Program-made: the position numbers and the translations under genes
Shown: positions 55,812-64,000 of the stretch, in pieces
How the letters are laid out: every line of letters starts with the position of its first letter
Numbering within the stretch: position 1 is the first letter of the stretch
Notes under the pieces: generated by a model
Told to the model about the DNA's origin: nothing
Databases searched by the model: none
What the model saw: only the letters and a program-made list of their open reading frames with translations
NCBI GenBank assembly: GCA_022539475.1
Contig: VCMS01000008.1
Span: 372,001 to 436,000 of the forward strand
DNA: 64,000 bases
Reading direction: 5' to 3'
From: Gracilaria domingensis
Lineage: Eukaryota; Rhodophyta; Florideophyceae; Gracilariales; Gracilariaceae

Positions 55812-56363
55812 GGTGCCGCAGACCGGGGAGCAAAGTCCGGGAATGCGAGCTTGCGAGCTTTTAAGCGGACCGGCCCTCGCAGACGGAAAACCCGGCGTCT
55901 GTGTTCTGCAAAGTGGAATATAGTCTGTTCGCTTTGGAAACTAAGCTAGTTTTGGGGCTATTTGGGGCGCGCGAGGGGGTAGCAGAGGCTGGCACTCAAA
56001 AAATTAAGAAATTTTGGAATATTAAATTCCATTTCGCGCAGTTTAGTTCTTGGGTCCCCTAGTTTTTGTAGAGGTTCTACTTCGCCGCACCACCCCATTC
56101 ACTCTTTTCCGCGACCCTCTCTCAAAACTGCACTCGTGCTAGTTTGCGCTTCCATTTTCTCCCATGTTGCAATGCCAATCGCAACTCATCCCACCTCAAT
56201 CATCCCATCACTTCTTCCCAGTCCACACCATCCCCGCTATTTACCCATTTCTCGCCCATCACGCGTTCCCATCCTCTCTCTCCGTCTCCGCAAACGTCAT
56301 TTTGTAGAAGTCAGGTGGACAACCCTCCCCCTTCTCGTATACCCGCCTCGCCCCAAAACGGCT
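55812..56363. other. No supported gene
   Basis: The Harbinger relic is followed by GC-rich and then AT-rich sequence with no frame of note. It may include the transposon's right end. Confidence 0.5.
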
Positions 56364-57295
56364 TCAAATCCCTCCCATCCTTCTCTTCTCCTGTCCCCTC
56401 AGAATCCCCTTCGCAGTCCGCGCTACCTCCGCCGCACTCCTAAACCCAGTCACCACCGGAGCTCCCACTCCCTCCCGCGGCACCTCCTCCACCACCTTCT
56501 TCATCTCCTTACGCCTCTTCTTCATACGGCTCTTCCCATCCCCAACCCCACCACCCTTTGTCATCGGTGTCACAGGAGACCCCTTCTGCACCGCCACCCT
56601 TCCCACACTTCCCTTCTCCGTCTTTCCCTCCACACCTCCTTTCACCGTCTCCTCTTCCACCAATCTTTGCCTCTTGCACAGCTCCTTTACCTCCTTCTCC
56701 AGCACGTCCAACCTCTCGTTCAGAACCCTATTCTCCTCCCGCAACTCTCCAACCTCCCTTCCCGCACACTCCACTATCCCATACACATGATTTCTCATCT
56801 CCACTCCCAATACCGACAACGAATTCCGCAGGCTCGAAATCGCCTCAACCGAAACACCACTACCACTCCCACTCAGCACCACACCGCCCATTTCCGTTAC
56901 AATCTCCACAATTCCATCGTCCAGTTGCTCCTTCATCACCAACCCCAACATCCCCACCCTCGCCTTCATCTCCCCCACAAACCGCATCTCCCTGTCACCC
57001 TCTCCGCCCCCACTCTCTATCTGGTCTCCAACCTCTAACTGACTCAGATGCACCGCACCCCTTCTCTCCATTGCGACCCCCTCCACCTCCAATTCTACCC
57101 CCTTCTCCACCTCATCACTATCCCCTCTCCTCGCCTCACACTTCTTTCCTTCATCAGCCACTTCCTTCTTCTGCGACATCCGACCAGCCGCCGTAATCAC
57201 GTCCTCTTCCCGCTTTGGTGACGGCGTCTGCGGTACCTCCTTCCCCTCCAACAGCGCCAACAGCTCCTCATCCTTCACGTATCCGTTCGACATCT
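56364..57295 (-). CDS. Glu/Gly-rich coiled-coil protein, unknown
   Basis: The minus-strand frame is open over 341 codons; the ATG at about 57293 (MSNGYVKDEELLALLEG) is a more likely start, giving about 309 residues. Features: a short acidic helix at the N-terminus, a charged low-complexity stretch, and a coiled coil near the middle (VGELREENRVLNERLDVLEK, then VKELCKRQRLVEEE). The tail is basic (RMKKRRKEMKKVVEE), which could be a nuclear signal. No named domain was found. The opposite strand is also open and Pro/Ser-rich, but it lacks structured segments, so the minus strand is preferred. It may be host or a transposon accessory protein. Confidence 0.45.
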
Positions 57296-57639
57296 TCAGA
57301 AGAAGAAGTAGTAGTTGGATCGAAGTTTCCGCTGCGACACAGTGCAATCGAGCTACACTGTGCTGTCCACCCCCACTGTCCAACAACACGGGCTATATCC
57401 AGCACCATGATTGTCCCTGTTTCCCTCATCCCATTTCCCGCCAAAACATCTACTGTACACCTTCGCACTTTCCACTATTTGAGCGCCACCTCTCTGTCTC
57501 CTCTTTCGCGCTCACACAATCCCCACCCACCTCGCCTCGACCGGCGATATTTTTCTCTTCCACCATAGCCCCACTCGATGGTTATAGCAAAACAGGAAGA
57601 TATTGCCAGTGGAGGCAAGCTAGGGACTAGTGATTGTAC

Positions 57640-57895
57640 TTAGAGTTGCTCACCCTCTGTCTCGACTGGGGGCATGTTCTTCTTCCGTCACATCCTTTGT
57701 GGGTTGTGACAAAAAAAGAATATGTCACCACTCGACACCGGATGGGTAACAATGATAGCACGTAGAGTAGTTCATCCTCCCTCTCAGCGTCCACTGGGGA
57801 TATATTTATGTTCTCTCACATCCTTTCCCGGTTGTGATACAAGAGAAATACATCTCCAATGGACACGGAGAATATAGTCGTGATAAAACGTAAAG
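57640..57895. repeat. Two imperfect tandem units with internal hairpins
   Basis: Units at about 57645-57765 and 57770-57885 share TCACATCCTTT...GGTTGTGA cores and TCACCCTC/TCATCCTC starts. Each unit has self-complementary flanks (CTGGGG/CCAGT-like and TGTTCT/AGAA-like words). They are non-coding. They lie just past the end of the epimerase fragment. Confidence 0.45.
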
Positions 57896-57933
57896 GTAAC
57901 AATGTAATAAACAATAAATTTATGCTACTATCT

Positions 57934-58260
57934 CTAACCAACCTTTCGAAAACCAGCTATGACATGAGCTGGGTTACTCGAGCCAAAGATGGCAGATCCT
58001 GCAACTGAAATGTTTGCACCGGCCTTCACTACTGCTTTCACAGTACTCAGTCCAATACCTCCATCCACCTGTATCCCTATTCTTGGGTACAACTTCCTTG
58101 CATGTCGCACCTTATCAAGAACACCCTCCATAAACGCCTGTCCTCCAAACCCTGGCTCCACCGTCATCAACAATAACATGTCTACCACTCCTTCCTTCAT
58201 AAGTGCTTCTACGACCTTTATAGACGTATTCGGGCGCAATCCAACTCCATCCTTTTAATT
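57934..58260 (-). pseudogene. rpe: Ribulose-phosphate 3-epimerase, C-terminal half only
   Basis: The frame reads DGVGLRPNTSIKVVEAL, MTVEPGFGGQAF (the phosphate/active-site loop), IQVDGGIGLSTV (with the catalytic Asp), GANISVAGSAIFGS and a normal C-terminus. These are exact landmarks of RPE, which interconverts ribulose-5-phosphate and xylulose-5-phosphate in the pentose phosphate and Calvin cycles. Only about 105 of about 230 residues are present. An in-frame TAA sits immediately upstream (CHN then stop), and no N-terminal half is seen on this strand up to 58700. Either an intron acceptor lies at about AAAAG/GATGG with the first exon far away, or this is a truncated copy. Confidence 0.8.
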
Positions 58261-58651
58261 ATGGCAATCCGAGTGAAGCTATAAAACCCGTTCACGTCAT
58301 TTATGAAGCCAAAATGGCTCCTTTCATCCTGTATTCAAGCTCCCCGTAACTCGTACTTTACAACTACTTTACAACTCAGGTTCGAAATCAGTTTCATTCA
58401 TTGCACACTTTCTACTCTTCCACCTACCTTTCATAAAACATCATCACACTTTGTGGCTTGTCGTCTCATACAAGCCCTATCATTCATTCAGTACAATCAC
58501 ATATCATACATTTCGCTCACTTTCACAAAGTGAACCATGTTCCCGTTCTGCGCTTCCCAACCGTTTGTACTTAAGTATCACTCTTTACCCCAGCAGTTCT
58601 CCGCCCCATCTTCCATTTCTTTCGTCACACAAAAACATTCGAACACTTGCA

Positions 58652-59553
58652 ATGAACTCCCAGTCCGACATGCCTCCCACTCCGCCTCCGAGTCCCAGAT
58701 ACTCTGACGTCCCTCAGGCCTCATCTCCCGCCCGAAGGACTCGGGCCGTTATTGTTGGAAGGGGGCGTATAGGTACCATGCTGGCGAACGAAGAAGATAC
58801 GGTCATTTCCGCACACGAATTCTGCAGCATGGCTGCTACCTCTCATCTTTCTGATGTACCGATACTAGTTTGTGGAAGAACGAACACCCTGGAGACCGTA
58901 ATTCAGGCTTGCCCTTATTCGCTCAGAGAGAATCTCGTTTTCTTCCAGAATGGAGACATCATACCATTGGTTTCGAAGCTCGGTGTGGACAAATGTTCAA
59001 AAGTTGTCCTATACGTTGGTGTCCCCTCAAGAAACGCAGCTCCGCAGATGGTGTCACTCCTCAAAGTCCGGATGGTCTCACTGTCGCAACAGGAAAGTGG
59101 GCCTCCAACGTTGCAGACAGGTTTAGGTCTATGGGTCTCACTTGCGGGGTTGTCCACGAAGACACATTTCTCGTAAGCTATTATGAGAAGCTCGTGTGGC
59201 TATCAGCGTTCAACATCGTCGGGGCCTCAAGAGGTTTCATTCCTATGGACGTAGTCGCTACGGAGTGCAGTACGGTTGTGCTCACAATAATGAAAGAGCT
59301 GTTGAAGATAGTTTCGCTTAAGACAGGTACTACTTTCAACCTGGAAGAGACCGTTGGGCGACTTCTTGCATATGGGAAAACTCTCGTTGGCTTCCCTACT
59401 TCTTTCTCCGACTTTCAGTTTAGGAACGCGTACTTCTACGACTTTTCCCGCCAAGAAAGAAACATTGTAGGCGGTGACCCCGCTCCTTTTCATACAAACT
59501 ACGTCAACGTTGTTAAGGAAAAGTTATCCCCCTCCCCATTCCCCCAGCTTTGA
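58652..59553 (+). CDS. Ketopantoate-reductase-like (ApbA/PanE type) protein with one frameshift
   Basis: The ATG at 58652 starts a Pro/Ser-rich leader of about 30 residues, then RAVIVGRGRIGTMLA, a Rossmann dinucleotide-binding motif (G-x-G-x-x-G). ILVCGRTNTL, LVFFQNGD and VLYVGVPSRNA follow, as in the nucleotide-binding half of ketopantoate-reductase-like proteins. Near 59040 the reading shifts by one base to GVTPQSPDGLTVATGKWASN and continues to a stop at 59551-59553 (total about 300 residues). No intron of workable size explains the shift, so it is a recent mutation or a sequence error. The known activity of the family is NADPH-dependent reduction of 2-dehydropantoate; divergent members have other substrates. 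Confidence 0.55.
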
Positions 59554-59612
59554 GGTTAGAAAACATGACTTTTCGGTGTTGTAAACCTTTCAGAGATAGC
59601 TAAACATAAAAG

Positions 59613-60640
59613 TTACTTTATCGAAATGACCTGTTCCCTAACTTCACGTACAATGGACTGTCGAAGTGAAAACCGGAAGTTATCCACAATTTCGCAACTT
59701 TTATCGCCGGGATAGATAACAAACGCATCCATCTTCTGCAACAGGTCTCCAATAGCAGAATCCACTTCTTCTCTCCACTGCCACAGTTTGTTGTACACGA
59801 AATTGGAATTGAGGTTCACCTTTGGTACCTCTGACGAATTCGTCTGTACGTCTTGCTCCGAGTAGGTGTCCCTTGTGTTCCAGACCGCTCTCCAGAAACA
59901 CTTGAACGTGCCATTCTTGCGGACAGAAGCACAACGTCATCGTCCTACTGCTCCGCAGTTTCTGGTGCAGTTTGGGGTACAGATGGACCAGCTCCTTGTG
60001 CGGATTGCGCATCCGCGTCTGGAAGGGGACCTTTTATGATCTCATCTTCCTCCTCTTGCACAGCCGTCCCCTGCTGAACCGTCTGCTTCGACGCAGAAGA
60101 TCCCCTTGTGTCGACGGTTTGATTCATCGCAGGAGAAGCCCTTTTCGACGCAGTGGGCTTCGTAACGGAGGTAGACTTTGTTTGACCTGTCCGCTTCGTA
60201 GCTGGGGATGCTCTCGTCTTCATAGACCGCTTCGTAACAGACGACGGACCTGCCCGTGGAGGTGCTACTGATGCGCTACCTCTCGGTGTTGATGAACTTC
60301 GAATTGGCTCCGTGCGGCTTGTCGGCGTCATCAACTCACTCATAGCGCTCACCGTTCCTCGCTTGGACGCCGGAATGCTGGCTGCCACCGGTTCCATCAT
60401 TTTCCCATCCCAAGGAGCGGCCGTCCGGAGATCCTGGATATATTGTGGAAGATCCAGGCCCTCCGCCCGGTAAGGGTAGAACGTCTGACCGCTTCGAATG
60501 ATGAGAATATTATGAACCATCACAAGACCTGGGTCCAATTGCTTCCCGAGCAACTCGCGGCGTAGAACACTTCCAATTTCATGCAAAAACGCTTACCCCA
60601 CTATCACCTTTCCTTCATCCTCAATATCCATCTGCAGAGA
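59613..60640 (-). CDS. Unresolved gene: Ser/Thr/Lys-rich protein in two or more frames
   Basis: The minus frame 60586-59945 begins with an ordered segment (LLGKQLDPGLVMVHNILIIR, then SGQTFYPYRAEGLDLPQYIQ), followed by a long Ser/Thr/Lys/Pro linker with repeated TKR and ASP words and an acidic end. A different minus frame, open from about 59930 to 59613, is again strongly protein-like (FKCFWRAVWNTRDTYSEQD; NKLWQWREEVDSAIGDLLQK). A short first exon is possible at 60636-60605 (MDIEDEGKVIVG) after a CTCTGCAG acceptor, with GTAAGC next to it. So either introns or frameshifts link the pieces. No family was recognised. From 60640 to 61085 I see nothing firm. Confidence 0.35.
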
Positions 60641-61085
60641 AACCCGCATCCACCTTGCAATAATCGAGTGCTCCGCCGAGTGCGAGGAGTCACGCTTTGC
60701 GTATGCTTTCGAACACGAGTTGGCTTCATGTTGAACAGCTATTGCAGTGAAAGGTGTATATCAACAATACGTTCGCTCTGGACGATACAAGAACGGATGC
60801 GAGCCTTTTAAATGGCGACTTACGCTGGGCACCCCCGCTTTCGGCAGCTCCTCCCAGCGCACTGCCAGTCTCGTCCGTGTCCTGTCCGTGGCCGCTCGCA
60901 CGCTGATTGTACGCTTTAGAGTCGTGGAGTTCGCGCAATGATGACTCACGCGAGCAATGGTCGCGCTCTCTAATCATGCTCTTCAAATGCTTTGCATAGT
61001 AGTCAAGAGAACACTCATTTACTTCCATGTACAGCCTACTCCCGCGAATACACGTGGACAGCGGCGCCAACGTACCGGCGGCCGG

Positions 61086-61421
61086 GTGTAGCGAAATCAC
61101 TGCGGGGCGGCGTGTTTTGGGAGGTCCCGGGAAGGCGCCGAAATGTGGCCAAAACGTGCCCGCGAGCGGGGAGGGGTCGGTCGTGTTAGGGTACCTACCC
61201 TAACACGACCGGACCCCCCCGCCCGCGGGCATAATATCGCACATTTTTCAAAACATCGCCCAAAACGTGCCCGCGGGCGGGGGTGTCCGGTCGTGGTAGG
61301 GTAGCTACCCTAACACGACCGACCCCCTCCGCCCGCGGGCACGTTCTGGCCACATTTTGGCACCCTCCGGAGACCTTCGAAAGCACTCCTCCCGGCTCTT
61401 CTGGCAGTGATTTCGCTGCAC
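61086..61421. mobile_element. 336-bp foldback element made of nested palindromes
   Basis: The outer ends GTGTAGCGAAATCACTGC (61086-61103) and GCAGTGATTTCGCTGCAC (61404-61421) are inverted copies with one mismatch. Further in, GAAATGTGGCC pairs with GGCCACATTTT. The centre holds two successive near-perfect palindromes of about 85 bp, each with TAGGGTA..TACCCTA at its heart and GTGCCCGCG/CGCGGGC arms. It is very GC-rich. It ends the Plavaka copy 2 reading, so it probably inserted into that element. No target duplication is clear. Confidence 0.7.
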
Positions 61422-63988
61422 ACGCCGTGCACACATATCAAGCTAGAGAAAACTAGCGCTTCACACCCACTTGATCCGCGACTTTTAGCACAATACGCGA
61501 CCTTTGCAATAGCTCCGAATCGCGACGTGGCCGACATCAGAGCGACTACCTGGGCAACCCAAGTCTCTGAATCTTCTCCGCTTACCAATACAGTGGAAAA
61601 CTTTGGCTTTCTACTGGGACCAAATGCTGGAGAAGCGAAGACACGTTGGATGATGGGGTATTTGGGTCGTCCCAGCTTAAGTGCCTTAGAAGACGAATCG
61701 AAGTGTTCAAGAGTCGGAACGAAACCGCCTTTCACGACGGCCGAATTCACCAGAGTTATCCTTGTCTTCTCTGGGAAGTATGTAATAGAGTGCTCATCCA
61801 GTGTTTCTTTCACGAGACTGAGGAAAGGAGGAAGGGCCTGTTCACCAATTTGATCAAGAATCGACCTTGTGTCCGTACTTGAGAACATTTCTCCAACAGC
61901 AGTCCATGTTTTTGAACTGGACATACTTGAAACACAATGTTGAAGAGCTCGTAAAGTGAAAGAACGCCCTCTCATTGCAAACCGAGGAAGCTGTGTGGAA
62001 GTTCCTGGTAAACCTGGATTACGCTGGTAAGGAGTATTGCCATTCCATTGCTTTCTAACATGTCCGTGCTCAATGGAGCGAATAGTCTCCTCCACAGCCG
62101 TTGCTGTTCTTCTGGACGTCTTTTTGTAGTGTCTCTTAAATAGCAGGTGTGCATGTTCGTATATGCCTGCGTCGTAGTACTTGATACTTCCCAGACGGCG
62201 AATATCGTCCACGAGATGATCGAGAAGATGAAACTTCAGAGTTCCCAGTCTGGAGGGATGAAAATCCGCCAGAGTCTTTGTTGCGGAACGCTTGAAGGCT
62301 TCAATCTCCGAACTAAGACACAGGAGACAGCTTTCAGTCCAATACGGGTCACGATTGTATCTGAATAAGGTCGAGAGCAAGTCCGAATACTGAGAGAAAA
62401 CGGTTGTGATTGGGGCAACGTCCTGTTCTCCACAGCATATGTCAAAGAATGCTCCTATGAAGGGAAAGACCATGTCAAGTGCTTTGTAGTTTTTGGCCTC
62501 CAGCATTCCACGGAGACCGTCTTTCGTGAAGATACCATTCAAAGATTTGCCTTTCTCCTGCGTGGAGAAATCGATATGTAAACCTTTGGCAGGAGAATCG
62601 CGTTCTATGGCAGCTAGAATTGCGTTTGCATGGTTGAAGAGTTGGGTGCGTATCGTTCGAAATGAACGCGATGCAGATGTTCCTATTGTGGTGCACAGGG
62701 TGTCTGACTGCAGTCTCTCGATTGTGGCCGTTTTTATCAACTTTGAGATGCCGAGATGCAAGTTGTGTAATGGTTCGAATGAGAACAGACTGTATGGAGA
62801 CAATCCCGGGATCATTCCAAGGCTTACGGAAGTTTCGAGGAACGAAGGAATGAGAGATATGGAATTTGAACGCATCAGAGTATCCGCTTGAGATCTCCTC
62901 TCCCTCGCACGACGTGGACGTCTTTCCGCCTCGTCTTTTTGTGCATGTTGCAAGATAGCTGTGTATGTCTATCGGATGCTTTTCGTGTGCTTTTGAGAAC
63001 GTCCGTTGAATGAGGTGGGAATAGGACTGCATAAAGATGAGCGAGGGGCTTTGCATCTATGACACGGGCTTTCCGTTTTGGTCCCATGAAGAATGGACAG
63101 AATGTCCTTAGCCTCAGAAATATCCGCACAATAACTTGCAAGCAGAGGATGGCACACTCGACTTAGTTTGTCTTCGCCGATGAACTGAAAACCTTTCTGC
63201 GTGAGATTTAGAATGGGCTCCAGGACTTGACGAAGAGATTCTTGAAGGATTTGCATCCTGGACTCGCGTAGAGACTTGCTAGAAACAAATGGCATTGCGT
63301 CTGCTTCAGATGCGGAAACCTCGATCAGTGTGGTAGGGAAGTATGCCACTACTGTGAGGTCATCACGGATACACTTACGGCGAAGCTGGTCGGAGAAGTT
63401 GAGAAATATGAGGTGAAGAGGATAGGCGGTAACCGATGTTTGCTTTAGAGTTGTTGAAGACTTATCGGTGTATACCTGCAGAAGACCTACGAAAGATTCA
63501 CTGTAACTTATTTCTTGGGAGTACCACACTATTCTACTATTCAAAGAGCCCATGACCATTTCCTTAAGTTTTGAGGTGGCGTCTCTTGCGAGAGAGCCGG
63601 ACATGGGGTGAGATATTTTCGTGGAGTGGGTCTGAGGTATAGGGTAGAAGAATGTGTTTTCGTTGTTAGCCAACTGGAGCTGTTTCACAAGTGTCTGAAC
63701 GGGGTCTCTCGTGTAGAGGGTGGCGCTGAACTTACATCCTTCTGGCGAGACAGTTCTGCGATTGAAACCGTCCTTTGAGGCGTATCGTTCGAAAATGGCG
63801 TTCTTCAGTTCTGTACAACGCTTGGAACTTGTTATGGTCTCGTTGAATCGCTTTTGCGAGAATCGCGGGTCCCGAAGTAGCCCAATTAGCTCGTCCGCCT
63901 CACGATGACCAAGGTTGGAAGCTACTGAAGCCAGACAAACCGTGAGATAATCCATATGCAAATCACCAAGGGCCTCCTCAGAAGGCAC
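61422..63988 (-). pseudogene. Plavaka-type (CACTA superfamily) transposase, copy 2, nearly open
   Basis: Minus-strand frames 63988-62969 and 62953 onward are in the same phase, separated by a single TAG (62969-62971). Landmarks in order: MDYLTVCLASVASNLG, PRFSQKRFNETITSS, YTDKSSTTLKQTSVTAYPLH, LASYCADISEAKDILSIL then ESPCHRCKAP (cysteine pair), SLFSFEPLHNLHLGISKLI, YKALDMVFPFIGAFFDICCG and FHLLDHLVDDIRRLG. The N-terminus lies beyond the window. The C-terminal part seen in copy 1 is cut at the foldback element (61421). One stop and one 3' truncation make this copy much younger than copy 1. It is a cut-and-paste DDE/D transposase acting in the nucleus. Confidence 0.8.
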
Positions 63989-64000
63989 TGGGCGGGAACT

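Noticed and set aside
56136-57196. Long Pro/Ser/His-rich frames on the plus strand
   Set aside because: They are antisense to the 341-codon minus-strand coiled-coil frame and are low in complexity. A Glu/Gly-rich gene produces such mirror frames automatically.

Overview
This window looks like nuclear DNA of a eukaryote. It carries several classes of eukaryotic transposon, GT-AG introns that fit the reading frames, TATA boxes and AATAAA signals, and a chromodomain Ty3/gypsy element. There are no bacterial operons, rRNA or CRISPR arrays. The few host-like genes are short, nearly intron-free and separated by long repeat-rich stretches. The combination of Plavaka-type CACTA, piggyBac, Harbinger, hAT and chromovirus elements would fit an alga, and a red alga is my best guess. 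That assignment is inference only.

Layout. 1-4.1 kb: a GC-rich edge, then a gene for an orphan three-helix membrane protein on the minus strand. 4.1-11.3 kb: a 7.2-kb DNA transposon with 166-bp terminal inverted repeats and a TTAG target duplication. It holds a decayed DDE transposase, a YqaJ-like nuclease region and a small cargo gene, and an 842-bp repeat has inserted into it. 11.9-13.9 kb: part of a GC-rich SET-domain protein methyltransferase gene whose predicted intron holds a second, inverted copy of that repeat. 14-17.3 kb: a foldback element and repeat arrays. 17.8-20.5 kb: a decayed Plavaka transposase. 20.5-22.4 kb: an unknown two-exon gene on the minus strand. 23.3-27.1 kb: minus-strand relics of a SET-domain protein and of an N6-adenine-type DNA methyltransferase. 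27.7-31.5 kb: a Ty1/copia fossil. 31.5-37.2 kb: a nuclease relic and a piggyBac transposase peppered with small MITEs. 38.7-40.8 kb: a hAT relic. 41.4-42.7 kb: a DDE_4 (Harbinger/ISL2EU-like) relic.

43.5-55.8 kb is a nest of insertions. A Harbinger-like locus (a Myb/SANT-like gene plus a convergent transposase) holds a GATATC-rich MITE, which holds a 7.8-kb chromovirus, which holds a second copy of the same MITE. A second Harbinger-like transposase lies next to it. 56.3-60.6 kb is the most host-like part: a coiled-coil protein, half of a ribulose-phosphate 3-epimerase gene, a ketopantoate-reductase-like gene with one frameshift, and an unresolved minus-strand gene. 61.1-64 kb: a 336-bp palindromic foldback element and a Plavaka transposase that is open apart from one in-frame stop and runs off the window.

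The strongest leads are four. (1) The TTAG-flanked transposon pairs a DDE transposase with a YqaJ-like nuclease, and a second nuclease copy lies elsewhere. (2) One MITE family (CCCTATAAGAAA ends, 3-bp target duplications of varied sequence) has five copies here; removing two of them restores the piggyBac reading frame exactly. (3) A second MITE family has an interior built almost wholly of GATATC/GACATC-like words. (4) Relics of DNA- and protein-methylating enzymes lie side by side on one strand. Most other coding sequence is decayed transposon.
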